DNA of 64,000 nucleotides from Sessilibacter corallicola (GCF_021290925.1 NZ_JAJSLX010000002.1:1298235-1362234), one strand, 5' to 3'; positions 29,013 through 38,834 are shown, numbered from the stretch's first letter. The notes: generated from the letters alone by a model not told the origin. Numbers and translations are program-made.

Positions 29013-29033
29013 GGGCCGTTTTCGGCCCTTTTT
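29013..29033 (+). terminator. Terminator of clpX
   Basis: GGGCCG-TTTT-CGGCCC followed by T5. A second short hairpin, GGGGG-ATT-CCCCC, lies just after the stop codon at 28946-28958. Confidence 0.88.
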
Positions 29034-29165
29034 CGTAAATAGCATTCAAAATTTTCATCGATATCTTTTCTATTGGACTTGTATTCTGTCTAGCTTGCCC
29101 AAAGAACTCAGGAATGTCTTTTTCGATGAATTACTGTGAATATATAAAAAGAGGGGCATTGATAT

Positions 29166-31586
29166 ATGTCTTCAGCTAGCTCAGAAAATATCAGCCGCGG
29201 ACTTCCCCTGTTGCCTCTAAGGGATGTGGTGATTTATCCGCATATGGTGATCCCGTTGTTTGTTGGCCGTGAAAAGTCAATTGAAGCGCTTGAACAAGCA
29301 ATGGCGACTGATAAGCAAGTTTTATTGTTGGCTCAGAAAAACGCCTCTGACGACGATCCAACACCTGATCGTTTGTTTGAAATAGGAACGGTGTCGTCCG
29401 TTCTTCAGCTGTTAAAACTCCCTGATGGTACCGTTAAGGTCTTGGTCGAAGGCGGCGAGAGAGCAAAAGTTACCGATATTGAAAGTGAAGGTAATTTCTA
29501 CAAAGCCAACGTTGAGTACTTAATTCCTGAGGATGTTCCAGAGCGCGAAGGCGAAGTTCTGGTTAAAACCGCACTCAGTCAATTTGAACAGTACGTTAAT
29601 TTAAGTAAGAAAGTTCCTTCCGAGGTTATGACCTCTCTGTCTGGCATCGATGAGCCGGGCCGTTTGGCAGATACCATCGTTGCTCATATGTCTCTCGAGC
29701 TGAATCAGAAGCAAGAGATTCTAGAAATGGTGGGTGTGCGAGAGCGCCTAGAGCACATTTTAGGTCTAATCGAAGCAGAAATTGACTTGTTCCAGGTCGA
29801 GAAGCGAATTCGCGGCCGTGTTAAAAAGCAGATGGAAAAAAGTCAGCGCGAGTACTACCTAAATGAGCAAATGAAAGCCATTCAGCGCGAACTTGGTGAC
29901 ATGGGCGATGAACCCAATGAGCTTGAAGATCTGGAGCAAAAAATCGCCGATTCAGGCATGCCTGAAGAAGCTGAGAAGAAAGCCAAGGCAGAACTCAATA
30001 AGCTCAAGATGATGTCGCCTATGTCTGCCGAGGCGTCGGTAGTGCGCTCTTACATCGATTGGATGCTTAATGTTCCTTGGACAAAGCGCAGCAAAGTTAG
30101 AAATGATTTAACTCGCGCTGAGGAAATTTTAGAGAAAGATCATTACGGCCTTGAAGAAGTTAAAGCGCGCATATTGGAATATCTTGCGGTACAAAAACGT
30201 GTTCGCAAGATAAAAGGCCCAGTACTTTGTTTGGTGGGTCCTCCCGGTGTTGGTAAAACCTCATTGGGTGAATCCATAGCCCGCGCAACCAACCGTAAAT
30301 TTGTACGCATGGCTTTAGGCGGCGTTCGCGATGAAGCAGAGATTCGCGGCCACAGAAGAACCTACATTGGTTCTTTGCCTGGTAAACTCATCCAGAAAAT
30401 GTCAAAAGCTGGTGTGAAAAACCCGCTGTTTTTATTGGATGAGATCGACAAAATGGGTATGGATCATCGCGGTGATCCCGCTTCTGCGTTGTTGGAAGTG
30501 TTAGACCCAGAGCAGAACAACAGCTTTAACGATCACTACTTAGAGGTCGATTATGATCTGTCTGATGTGATGTTTATTTGTACATCTAACTCGATGAATA
30601 TTCCTGGTCCTTTAATTGACCGAATGGAAGTTATTCGAATTCCGGGTTACACCGAAGATGAAAAAGTAAATATCTCGACTAAGTATCTGATTCCAAAGCA
30701 AATTGATCGCAATGGTCTTAAAGCTAAAGAGATAAACATTACCGAATCAGCGATACGAGATGTAATTCGCTATTACACACGAGAAGCGGGTGTTCGTGGC
30801 TTAGACCGCGAAATCGCCAAAATTTGTCGAAAGGTTGTTACGCAACACGTGAAAGACAAGTCCGCTTCCTGTGCTGAGGTCGATAGTGACGTTCTTGAGA
30901 AATACCTAGGCGTTAAGCGATTCGACTACGGCGTTGCCGAGGAAGAAAATCAAATCGGTCAGGTTACCGGTTTGGCTTGGACGCAAGTGGGTGGTGAGCT
31001 GTTAACCATTGAAGCGGCATCACTGAAAGGTAAGGGCAGATTGGTTAAAACCGGTTCTCTGGGTGATGTAATGCAGGAGTCTATCCAGGCGGCCATGACG
31101 GTTGTTCGCTCTCGGTCTCAAGTTCTCGGGATTGCCCCAGACTACTCAGAGAATACCGACTTACACATTCACGTGCCTGAAGGTGCGACGCCTAAAGACG
31201 GTCCTAGTGCCGGTATTGCGATGTGCACTGCGTTGGTAAGTGTTCTCACAAATATCCCTGTTAGAGCCGATGTTGCTATGACAGGTGAGATTACACTGCG
31301 TGGTGAAGTACTTCGTATCGGCGGCTTAAAAGAGAAATTGTTGGCAGCGCATCGTGGTGGAATCAAAACCGTACTGATTCCTGCAGACAATGAGCGAGAC
31401 TTGAAAGAAATCCCGGACAACATTAAGGCCGATTTGGTTATTAAGCCTGTTAAGTGGATCGATCAAGTGTTAGAAGTTGCTTTAACTCACTTGCCTGAGC
31501 CTTTTTCCGATGAAGAATACCAAGCATTGGAAGAGCGAGCTAAGCGCAAAGACTCTGTTAGTGTTGAACCGGCAAGTCGACACTGA
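29166..31586 (+). CDS. lon: ATP-dependent protease Lon
   Basis: An 806-residue LonA protease that degrades misfolded and regulatory proteins. The N-terminal substrate-binding domain starts LPLLPLRDVVIYPHMVIPLF. The AAA+ module has Walker A GPPGVGKTS (from residue about 358) and Walker B PLFLLDEIDKMG. The C-terminal protease domain has the catalytic Ser681 in KDGPSAGIAM and Lys in the GGLKEKLLAAHRGG segment. Length and order are normal. GAGGGG precedes the ATG by 9-10 nt. It lies after the clpX terminator and before hupB, the usual synteny. Confidence 0.97.
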   Translation: MSSASSENISRGLPLLPLRDVVIYPHMVIPLFVGREKSIEALEQAMATDKQVLLLAQKNASDDDPTPDRLFEIGTVSSVLQLLKLPDGTVKVLVEGGERAKVTDIESEGNFYKANVEYLIPEDVPEREGEVLVKTALSQFEQYVNLSKKVPSEVMTSLSGIDEPGRLADTIVAHMSLELNQKQEILEMVGVRERLEHILGLIEAEIDLFQVEKRIRGRVKKQMEKSQREYYLNEQMKAIQRELGDMGDEPNELEDLEQKIADSGMPEEAEKKAKAELNKLKMMSPMSAEASVVRSYIDWMLNVPWTKRSKVRNDLTRAEEILEKDHYGLEEVKARILEYLAVQKRVRKIKGPVLCLVGPPGVGKTSLGESIARATNRKFVRMALGGVRDEAEIRGHRRTYIGSLPGKLIQKMSKAGVKNPLFLLDEIDKMGMDHRGDPASALLEVLDPEQNNSFNDHYLEVDYDLSDVMFICTSNSMNIPGPLIDRMEVIRIPGYTEDEKVNISTKYLIPKQIDRNGLKAKEINITESAIRDVIRYYTREAGVRGLDREIAKICRKVVTQHVKDKSASCAEVDSDVLEKYLGVKRFDYGVAEEENQIGQVTGLAWTQVGGELLTIEAASLKGKGRLVKTGSLGDVMQESIQAAMTVVRSRSQVLGIAPDYSENTDLHIHVPEGATPKDGPSAGIAMCTALVSVLTNIPVRADVAMTGEITLRGEVLRIGGLKEKLLAAHRGGIKTVLIPADNERDLKEIPDNIKADLVIKPVKWIDQVLEVALTHLPEPFSDEEYQALEERAKRKDSVSVEPASRH

Positions 31587-31620
31587 GTCAACTTTTGACT
31601 GCAGTCATAATGTTTTAATG

Positions 31621-31648
31621 AACAACGGGAGTTAATCCTCCCGTTGTT
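31621..31648 (+). terminator. Terminator-like stem after lon
   Basis: AACAACGGGAG / CTCCCGTTGTT is a perfect 11-bp stem with a 6-nt loop, 35 nt past the lon stop. It has no long T run outside the stem. Confidence 0.65.
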
Positions 31649-32044
31649 TACATAAAGTTACATCTAGTTTGTTATCGATATTTACTTATTTTTGTTTTCG
31701 TTGTCATTGCTGTTGAGCATTCATCGAAATATTAAATGCTAGCCCAATAAAAATAATTGTACGTTTGTATAAAAATAATTTAAAAATAGTACGGGTTTTG
31801 TCACACGACATTTTCGTTTTTCTCAATAGCCAGTCCCATTTCTAAATTAATGTATCTTATTGGTGCTTTTAGTAAGAATTTGAATTCTCATTAATGAGCG
31901 AAAAACAGTCGAATTTTACTGATAGTAAATAAAGTAACAATTTTAATTCAGTTAACTTTTTCTGATGTGTTCAACAGAAAAATTAATTATTGCTCGATAT
32001 ATATAGAGTTTTACGGATTTTTACCGTTTTAATGTGTATGTTCC
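31649..32044. other. Very AT-rich region between lon and hupB promoter
   Basis: About 400 bp with no supported gene. A 35-codon minus-strand frame (31704-31811) with a hydrophobic middle was seen but not called. The AT-richness may bind nucleoid proteins, which is inference. Confidence 0.35.
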
Positions 32045-32073
32045 TTGACCCTGTAAATCTCTGTTGGTATAAA
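32045..32073 (+). promoter_or_regulatory. hupB promoter
   Basis: TTGACC (32045-32050), 17-bp spacer, TATAAA (32068-32073), followed by an approximately 95-nt leader. This is the best sigma-70 match on this side of the gap. Confidence 0.75.
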
Positions 32074-32176
32074 ACGCCTTCTCGCTGAAGCCCGTGTAAA
32101 TACTGGCTTGTGGTGTTTTTGCTAGCAAGTATGTATAGCGATAAAAGTAAAGATCAATCAAAATGAGGGGTAAAGT

Positions 32177-32455
32177 GTGAATAAATCAGAGCTTATCGAA
32201 GCCATTGCTGCATCAGCAGATATACCTAAAGCAGCTGCTGGTCGTGCGTTGGATGCAATGGTAGATACCGTTACCAATGCTCTGAAAGATGGCGATCAGG
32301 TCGTATTAGTTGGTTTTGGTACTTTCTCTGTGAAAGACCGAGCAGCTCGTACTGGTCGTAACCCACAGACTGGTGAGCCAATTGAAATTGCAGCGGCTAA
32401 GATTCCAAGCTTTAAGCCTGGTAAAGCATTAAAAGACGCTGTTAACCCTTCTTAA
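32177..32455 (+). CDS. hupB: DNA-binding protein HU-beta
   Basis: A 92-residue nucleoid protein that bends DNA as a dimer. It shows the HU helix pair ([20 protein letters not shown], then [17 protein letters not shown]), the [10 protein letters not shown] strand and the DNA-contacting arm [17 protein letters not shown]. Start is GTG with GAGGGG 6 nt upstream. It follows lon as in other gammaproteobacteria and has its own promoter. Confidence 0.97.
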   Translation: MNKSELIEAIAASADIPKAAAGRALDAMVDTVTNALKDGDQVVLVGFGTFSVKDRAARTGRNPQTGEPIEIAAAKIPSFKPGKALKDAVNPS

Positions 32456-32951
32456 TTAAATACAAAATTTCTAAAGGTATGCTCTCAATCTTTTTTAAAG
32501 CTATTTGAGTGCGTATCTTTACCGTTATCCGTAACTATTTGTTCTTGTATTTATAAAGTGACTTGTGTCATACGCCTTTTCAAATGCGTTGGCACTTAAG
32601 TTTATTATTGACTCTTATGTATTCGTAATAAGCTACATTATAATAACCATTGTTCAAAACATGGTTTATATAAGAATTAATCTGGAATTTAAGATAAGCC
32701 AGTTAAATATTTGCGTTGTATTTAGGGTTAAAAGTAATCGCTTTATTTGTGTATAAAGCAAATGTGTTTGTAAGCTGTACTGAGCCAAAGTTAGGGATAG
32801 ACGGAATTTGTTGATAAATTTCCGATCAATAACGAATACAAAAATGCTTTCAGTTATTTTGTTTGTACAGGCTGTAGTATTAAGTGAACTTTATGGTTGC
32901 TTTAATACACAAACACATAACAAACTTATGTTTGAATAGTATTGTAGGACA
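32456..32951. other. Long untranslated stretch between hupB and a strong terminator
   Basis: Nearly 500 bp with no supported gene, yet a strong plus-strand terminator lies at its right end, 60 bp before ppiD. A 63-codon frame at 32565-32756 has no ribosome-binding site and is AT-rich, low-complexity. The transcript ending here could be a long hupB 3' UTR or a separate small RNA. Confidence 0.45.
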
Positions 32952-32976
32952 GGTGCACTGCGTGCGCCTTTTTTTT
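32952..32976 (+). terminator. Strong Rho-independent terminator before ppiD
   Basis: GGTGCAC-TGC-GTGCGCC, a 7-bp stem with one G-T pair and a 3-nt loop, followed by T8. No plus-strand gene stops near it: the nearest is hupB, almost 500 nt upstream. Confidence 0.85.
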
Positions 32977-33035
32977 GTCATTTAGTTTTGTTGAAACGGT
33001 AGTTCTAACTGAACTACATCAATACGGTAATTATC

Positions 33036-34904
33036 ATGCTGCAATCATTTCGCGATAATTTAAAAGGGACTGTTGCCATCATTTTGGTTGGCCTAATTTG
33101 TATTCCTTTCGCGCTTTTTGGTATTGAGTCATTGTTCACTCAAAACCCTACCACGCAACCTGTTGCTGAAGTGAATGGTGAGCCAATTACTCGCATTGAG
33201 TTAGATCAGGCTGTTCAGATTCAAAAGCGTCAACTGATTGCTCAGTTGGGTGACAATTTACCACCCGAGTTTTTGAGCGATGAGCGTTTACGCCAACCGG
33301 TTCTTGAAAGCTTAATTCAAAGAAAAGCCTTAATTCAGGCCGCTGACAAATCTGGCTTAGCGGCCAGCGAACAACAACTGAACAGTATTATTGTTGATTC
33401 ACCCGATTTTAAAATCGATGGTGAGTTTGACAACAATCGCTTTATTCAAGCTTTGCGAACTACTGGTTACACCGTTTCTGGCTACAAATCTTTGTTGTCT
33501 GAAGAAGTTACCTTAAATCAATTTTCGGTAGCGGTTGGACAAACCAACTTCGCGCTCAAGCAAGAAGTAGATTTCTTGACCGCGCTAGGTTTGCAAACGC
33601 GCGACTTTGACTATGTTCTGTTGAAGCGAGACGATTTTCTAGCGTCTGTTGAGGCAAGTGATGAAGAAATTCAGGCTTATTATGATGAAAATCAGCTGAA
33701 TTATTTGTCTCCTGAAACAATCACTATCGAAGCGATTGAGTTGAATGCTCAAGACTTAGTGGCAGATTTTGAAGTTGACGAAGAAACCTTGCTTGCTGAA
33801 TACGATATAGAAATAGCAACGTATCAAGCTACCACTCAACGACGTGCTTCGCATATTCTTCTCGATCCGTCTTTAGATACCTATAACGATACACTCGACA
33901 CTATTCAATCTCGACTGGATGCTGGCGAAGAATTTTCAGTATTGGCGAAAGAGTTTTCTCAAGATTTCGGCTCTAAAGAAAACGGCGGTGATGTGGGTTA
34001 TACATCGGGTGAGTCATTTGTATCTGAATTCGAAGATGCGTTGTTAGAGTTAGAAGTCGGTCAGGTGTCGAGTCCTGTATTAACCGATTTCGGTATCCAT
34101 ATTATTAAACTCACTGCTATCGAAGATAAGCCTGCACCTACTTTTGAAGAGATGCGTTTTGAACTTGTTCAACGTTTAAAACAAACAGAAGCAGAAGCAC
34201 GATTCATTGATAAATCCGAGGCATTAGCAGACTTATCGTTCAATGTATCTGACTTATCTACAGTTGCTGAAGACCTAGAATTAACTCTTTGGACGTCAGA
34301 ACCATTCACCTCTGCAGGTGGTGTTGGGTTAGCGGGCAATGCCGAAATCGTAAACGCGGCATTTAACGAAGAATTAATTGGCTCCGGCCGAAGCAGCGAT
34401 ATTATCAGTCTTGGTGATGATTCTTCTGTTGTTATTCGTGTAACCAGTCATACTCCTGAAGCAGTTATGCCTTTAGACGATGTTAAAGATTCGGTCGCTG
34501 AGTCTGTTAAGCAGGCTAAGTCCAGTGAGTTGCTTGCGCAGCAAAGCGAAGAAGTGCTAGCGAAAATCAAATCTGGCGAAGATTTTTCTGAATTGGCCAC
34601 TGCAATGGAATACAAGCTTGAAGAAGCCAGAGATATTCAGCGTCAAAATGTTGAGTTATCTCGTGAATTGGTAGAAGGCGTGTTTGGCTTAGCTAAACCT
34701 GCTGATGCGCCAATTGTTGACAAGGTTGAGTTAACCTCCGGCGATATTGCTTTGGTCAGCCTCAGCTCTGTAAAAGCAGGTGATTTAACGTCTGTATCTG
34801 AGCAAGAATTAGCGGCAGTGAATGCACAACTTGGGCAAGCGTTTGGAAACTCTGATTTGACAAATATTCGTCAAGCCATTGTTGCTGCTGCCAACGTTGA
34901 ATAA
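33036..34904 (+). CDS. ppiD: Periplasmic folding chaperone PpiD
   Basis: A 622-residue membrane-anchored SurA/parvulin-like chaperone that helps newly exported outer-membrane proteins fold near the Sec translocon. One transmembrane helix at about 11-32 is followed by a SurA-N-like domain (VNGEPITRIELDQAV). A parvulin domain lies around 265-360 (RRASHILLDPSL, GDVGYTSGESFVSEFEDAL, FGIHIIKL), and a degenerate one is further on. Isomerase activity of PpiD parvulin domains is often weak. It stands alone between two terminators, downstream of hupB as in Escherichia coli. Confidence 0.95.
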   Translation: MLQSFRDNLKGTVAIILVGLICIPFALFGIESLFTQNPTTQPVAEVNGEPITRIELDQAVQIQKRQLIAQLGDNLPPEFLSDERLRQPVLESLIQRKALIQAADKSGLAASEQQLNSIIVDSPDFKIDGEFDNNRFIQALRTTGYTVSGYKSLLSEEVTLNQFSVAVGQTNFALKQEVDFLTALGLQTRDFDYVLLKRDDFLASVEASDEEIQAYYDENQLNYLSPETITIEAIELNAQDLVADFEVDEETLLAEYDIEIATYQATTQRRASHILLDPSLDTYNDTLDTIQSRLDAGEEFSVLAKEFSQDFGSKENGGDVGYTSGESFVSEFEDALLELEVGQVSSPVLTDFGIHIIKLTAIEDKPAPTFEEMRFELVQRLKQTEAEARFIDKSEALADLSFNVSDLSTVAEDLELTLWTSEPFTSAGGVGLAGNAEIVNAAFNEELIGSGRSSDIISLGDDSSVVIRVTSHTPEAVMPLDDVKDSVAESVKQAKSSELLAQQSEEVLAKIKSGEDFSELATAMEYKLEEARDIQRQNVELSRELVEGVFGLAKPADAPIVDKVELTSGDIALVSLSSVKAGDLTSVSEQELAAVNAQLGQAFGNSDLTNIRQAIVAAANVE

Positions 34905-34925
34905 CAAAAAATAAATACGTTAAAT

Positions 34926-34955
34926 AAAAAAGTCGCCTTTATGGCGACTTTTTTT
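34926..34955. terminator. Bidirectional terminator ppiD / mltD
   Basis: AAAAAAGTCGCC / GGCGACTTTTTT is a perfect 12-bp stem with a 5-nt loop between the convergent ppiD and mltD genes. Confidence 0.9.
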
Positions 34956-34972
34956 ATGGCTGTAATTTGGGA

Positions 34973-36619
34973 TTACTGTAGATTCGTTACATTTACAAAC
35001 AGGGTGAGTTTGTCTCCGGGCTGCAAATATTTATTGTGAGCAACCTGGTTCCAGCTTTTAATTTTTTGCACGGTTAAATTAAATTTTTGTGCAATCCTTG
35101 CCAACGAATCACCTTTTCTAACGCGGTAGTGAATCTTTCTGATGGTATCGCTGTTGTGATTAAACGCTAAGTTCGAATTGCTGTTGCTGACTTTGGCGTG
35201 GGTCCAAACGACGAGCTTTTGATTGATCTGCAAAGGGTCAGTTGGCGCCATTGCGTTCCAGCTTGCAAGAGTTCTCACCTTTACACCGTATCTTTTTGCA
35301 ATTGTCCAAAAACTATCCCCCGCTTTTACCGTATAAATAACTTTCTGAGATTTATTGCTTGGTGAAGAGCTTTGCTTTCGCGTGGTTCTTTGTGCTTGGC
35401 TGTGGGTGTATTGATTGAGTGGTTGCTTCGCAACTGGAATCATTAATGCGTCTCCAGCCCGAATAGTATTGTTGCGAATATTATTTACCGACTTGAGTGT
35501 TGAGACGTCTGTATTAAATTTCTTTGCAATTTTAATCAGTGAGTCACCAGAAACAATTTTGTACCGCTCCCATCCAATTCTTTCTTGAGGTGATAACTGC
35601 GACAGCCTTTCGGTGAATATATCGACTTTTTCAATCGGAATGACAAGTTGATTATTGCCGTTTGGCGTTGTTGCCCATCGGTTGTAACCCGGGTTTAATT
35701 TATAAAGCCGATCGATAGAAATACCTGCTAAATCGGCTGCTTGTGATAAGTCAATTTGCGTTCCGACTTTTACAACCTCAAATACGGGTTTGTTTTCGAT
35801 AGGGTACAAAGTAACGCCGTATTTATCTGGATCTGCGACGATTTTAGAAAGAGCTAGGAGCTGAGGCACATAAGCGGCTGTTTCTTTGGGTAATCTTAGC
35901 GACCAATAATCGGTTGGTTTTCCCGCACGATGATTTTTTCGCTTAGAGCGCTTAACCGTTCCCTCTCCTGAGTTGTATGCGGCAAGTGCGTGTAACCAGT
36001 TGCCGTCAAAAAATTTATTGAGATATTTTAAGTAGCGAATTGCAGCTTCGGTTGAGGCGACAATGTCGCGGCGTCCGTCATACCACCAGTTTTGATCCAG
36101 GCCGTAGGCTTTTCCAGTTCCCGGAATAAATTGCCAAATTCCTGCGGCTCGACCGTGAGAGTAGGCGAAAGGATCAAATGCGCTTTCAACAATGGGTAAT
36201 AGGGCGAGTTCTAGAGGGAGATTTTCTTCTTCAAGTCGAGAGGTAATGTGATGGAGATAAGCGCTGCCACGTTCACCAACGCGCTGTAAATATTTGGGGT
36301 GTTTGATGTACCACTCCAGATAAGTTTCAACTCGAGGGTGATTGACTTCATGGAGTTCAAAGCCTTTACGAATTCGTTCCCAAAGATCGGTTGTTCCTGT
36401 TAATTCAAATCCATCCGTTGAGAATTCTTCAATAGAGCAGTGTTTATCAGGTCCGAATTCAGTTAACTGGTCTGCTCCAACAACTTTATCCGATAAATTC
36501 TGTTCATCGTTTATGTCACTGCTGGATTGGTGGGCTAATTTATCGGTATTAATACTTTGACACGCAATTAATGTAGAACAAAGCGCGATATTAATGGCGA
36601 GTACTCGAAATCTGGGCAT
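34973..36619 (-). CDS. mltD: Membrane-bound lytic transglycosylase D (LysM)
   Basis: A 548-residue lipoprotein that cuts peptidoglycan glycan strands with formation of anhydro-muramic ends. The signal ends in lipobox LIAC with Cys20. The SLT domain (about 135-260) has catalytic Glu145 in LPIVESAFDP, followed by RAAGIWQFIPGTG and ALAAYNSGEG. Three LysM repeats close the protein (YKIVSGDSLIKIAKKFN, YTVKAGDSFWTIAKRYG, YRVRKGDSLARIAQKFN). Length fits MltD with extra LysM. It neighbours gloB, as in Escherichia coli, where mltD, gloB, yafS and rnhA-dnaQ are also grouped. Confidence 0.95.
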   Translation of the reverse strand: MPRFRVLAINIALCSTLIACQSINTDKLAHQSSSDINDEQNLSDKVVGADQLTEFGPDKHCSIEEFSTDGFELTGTTDLWERIRKGFELHEVNHPRVETYLEWYIKHPKYLQRVGERGSAYLHHITSRLEEENLPLELALLPIVESAFDPFAYSHGRAAGIWQFIPGTGKAYGLDQNWWYDGRRDIVASTEAAIRYLKYLNKFFDGNWLHALAAYNSGEGTVKRSKRKNHRAGKPTDYWSLRLPKETAAYVPQLLALSKIVADPDKYGVTLYPIENKPVFEVVKVGTQIDLSQAADLAGISIDRLYKLNPGYNRWATTPNGNNQLVIPIEKVDIFTERLSQLSPQERIGWERYKIVSGDSLIKIAKKFNTDVSTLKSVNNIRNNTIRAGDALMIPVAKQPLNQYTHSQAQRTTRKQSSSPSNKSQKVIYTVKAGDSFWTIAKRYGVKVRTLASWNAMAPTDPLQINQKLVVWTHAKVSNSNSNLAFNHNSDTIRKIHYRVRKGDSLARIAQKFNLTVQKIKSWNQVAHNKYLQPGDKLTLFVNVTNLQ

Positions 36620-36763
36620 GCGAAAACGAAACGTCCTATTTATATTTATTGGGGCGAGATAAAGTTCTCAGTACGTAGTTAAAGTTGAGTTCGGCAGGCT
36701 TAGCTTAGAGGTGAGTCGTCGGTTGAAGGAATAGAGCTTCAAAGCATCGATCATTTCTAAAAG

Positions 36764-36826
36764 TGTATAGCCGTCACATTTTTACGATTATAAGTGATTA
36801 AAAATCACATTATCTACGGCTATACA
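36764..36826. repeat. Nested inverted repeat between mltD and gloB
   Basis: Outer perfect 11-bp arms TGTATAGCCGT (36764-36774) and ACGGCTATACA (36816-36826) enclose a 41-bp centre, which itself has a small stem GTGAT / ATCAC (36794-36798 and 36804-36808). It lies about 43 bp past the gloB stop. In the gloB direction a short T run follows, so it could terminate that transcript. It also has the shape of a miniature inverted-repeat element, but no second copy was noticed. Confidence 0.65.
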
Positions 36827-36868
36827 AGTTAAAGCACTAAAGAAACTGTTGCTTGGACCTAGGTGTTC

Positions 36869-37702
36869 TTAAAAACGATCCTTCCATTTTCTAATTTCTG
36901 TGAATACTTCAGCTTCCGTCAAATTTTTCACTTGCGCCAATTCACAGGCTTTGTCGATCACGCTTGGACGATCCCAACGCAGAAACGGATTAACGTCGAA
37001 CTCCGTTGATAGGACGGTAGGTATAGAAGGTTGATCGTTTTCTCTGAGTTGATTAACTGACGCTATGCGCTGTTGTATTTCTGCGCTGTTGGGTTCCACG
37101 GCTTCAGCGAAGGCTAAATTGCTCGTAGTGTACTCGTGGGCGCAAAATACCAGCGTATTTGAAGGAAGTTGGCGAAGCTTTTTGAGTGAGCTGAGCATGT
37201 CGGAGGGTGAACCTTCAAAAAGGCGGCCGCAACCACTGGCAAACAGAGTATCGCCGCTAAACAGTAACGGCTGTTGATCGTCTGGTCGGAAATAAACGAT
37301 GTGATCACGAGTGTGACCCGGAACCGATATAACCTCTAAGGTGACATTGGGGGAGAGCGATAGTGATTCTCCCTCCGTGACAGGCACAGTCACTTGAGGA
37401 ACCCGCTTACTTTGGATGCCGAAGACAGGAGTATCCGGGTATTTATTTAGGAGGCTGTTGATCCCGCCAATGTGATCATCGTGATGATGGGTGATCAATA
37501 TTCCCGCAAGTGTGTGGTCGGGAAAACTTTCTAACTGGTTAAGTACAGGGGTGGCTTCACCTGGATCAACTAACCACAATTGTTTGCTTTGGCTATCTTC
37601 GATAAGCCAGATATAGTTATCTGAGTACGCCAATATAGGTCGAACAGTGACGTTATTTAATTCTGTGATGGCACTTGGCTGATGTTTTGTCAAAGAATTC
37701 AA
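36869..37702 (-). CDS. gloB: Hydroxyacylglutathione hydrolase (glyoxalase II)
   Basis: A 277-residue metallo-beta-lactamase-fold enzyme that hydrolyses S-lactoylglutathione to lactate in methylglyoxal detoxification. It shows the core TVRPILAYSDNYIWLI, the binuclear metal site THHHDDHIGG, the later ligands in VPGHTRDHI and FSGDTLFASGCGRLFEG, and FCAHEYTTSN. A 60-nt longer frame begins with an ATG at 37762, but CCGAGGAG lies 6 nt before the TTG at 37702, so the shorter form is preferred. Even so about 20 residues precede the usual GloB start. Confidence 0.93.
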   Translation of the reverse strand: MNSLTKHQPSAITELNNVTVRPILAYSDNYIWLIEDSQSKQLWLVDPGEATPVLNQLESFPDHTLAGILITHHHDDHIGGINSLLNKYPDTPVFGIQSKRVPQVTVPVTEGESLSLSPNVTLEVISVPGHTRDHIVYFRPDDQQPLLFSGDTLFASGCGRLFEGSPSDMLSSLKKLRQLPSNTLVFCAHEYTTSNLAFAEAVEPNSAEIQQRIASVNQLRENDQPSIPTVLSTEFDVNPFLRWDRPSVIDKACELAQVKNLTEAEVFTEIRKWKDRF

Positions 37703-37910
37703 TGGCTTCTCCTCGGGGGTTGCTGGGTACCAACAAAAAGTAATGCAAACCCTTGTATTCACGATTTCAATAGTCGATAGTTACTTTATATGATTGTAAT
37801 AAATATAAGTATAAGTATTCAAAATTCTATTCATAGGTGATTTTGTGACTAAATTAACACGATACGGATCACACAGTCGTCAATGTTCAATCACGATTTG
37901 ATAATTGTGT

Positions 37911-38765
37911 ATGTCAGATAAACATTTCTTCGCTCAAAGCACGTCGATCTTGCCTGACTTCATGCGTCAGTGGTTGGAGCGGTGGTTTGGTGTAAGTGAC
38001 ATCGAAGAATTGGCTCCGGCTTTGGAGGAATGGCTGGAATCACCGTTGGGTTCGAGCTTAATGCGCGCCGAGCAAGAGATGCTCGATACAGCGCTTTCGT
38101 ACCTGTTTGGCTACCATTTGATGCAATTGAGCCCAGATCGGCGGGCGAAGCTTTACGGCGACAGCAAAATCAATCATTGCTTTGGCTTGCATCCGTTGGC
38201 TACTGATGGAAAGGTCTACACCGCAATGTCGGAGTTTGAACACCTTCCGATTGCCGATGAATCCATTGATGTCGTTTTGTTGCATCATATTTTAGAATTC
38301 TCCAAAGACCCCCACCGTCTGTTGCGTGAAGCCTCCAGAGTTACAACGCCGCACGGGTATATGGTGGTTATCGGGTTTAATCCGTACAGTATTTTGGGAG
38401 TTTATCGTCAATTGGCGAGAGTGTTTATACGTGATCCGAAAGTTAAGTCTCACGCTATCAGAATCTCAAGGGTTACCGATTGGCTGCGCCTTTTAGACTT
38501 TACTCCGCTCAAACTGCAACGGGGTTTTTTTCGATTGCCGGTCAATAATCGCTTTTTTCTCAGACACACGGAGTGGTTTGATAAGTTAGGTTCCCCGATA
38601 ATGACGCCCATTGGTGGGTTTTATATGATCATTGCAAGAAAGCAGATCGCCCCGATTACTCCAATCAAACAAAATTGGAGCTTAGGTCGAGCGGTTCCTG
38701 GTTTCTCCGTTGGTAAATCGGCGTCTAGATTTCCAGAATCCGCCCGAGTAACCGCCAAGAAGTAA
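37911..38765 (+). CDS. Class I SAM methyltransferase (YafS-like)
   Basis: A 284-residue methyltransferase-fold protein. The Rossmann core shows EFEHLPIADESIDVVLLHHI and LREASRVTTPHGYMVVIGFN. Motif I is weak (the expected GxGxG is not obvious near ALSYLFGYHLMQLS). The second half, RDPKVKSHAIRISRVTDWL, is typical of the YafS group that sits between gloB and rnhA in many gammaproteobacteria. Substrate is unknown. Divergent from gloB. A TTG two codons upstream (37905) is an alternative start, and neither has a clear ribosome-binding site. Confidence 0.82.
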   Translation: MSDKHFFAQSTSILPDFMRQWLERWFGVSDIEELAPALEEWLESPLGSSLMRAEQEMLDTALSYLFGYHLMQLSPDRRAKLYGDSKINHCFGLHPLATDGKVYTAMSEFEHLPIADESIDVVLLHHILEFSKDPHRLLREASRVTTPHGYMVVIGFNPYSILGVYRQLARVFIRDPKVKSHAIRISRVTDWLRLLDFTPLKLQRGFFRLPVNNRFFLRHTEWFDKLGSPIMTPIGGFYMIIARKQIAPITPIKQNWSLGRAVPGFSVGKSASRFPESARVTAKK

Positions 38766-38834
38766 GCTGCTAAAAACAAACGGCAGTTTTTTGATTCCTA
38801 CATTATTTACAGAAAACTCTATTTTGGACTTAAT

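Noticed and set aside
32565-32756. 63-codon frame between hupB and ppiD
   Set aside because: GTG start without ribosome-binding site in very AT-rich DNA; repetitive Ile/Tyr/Val content expected by chance.
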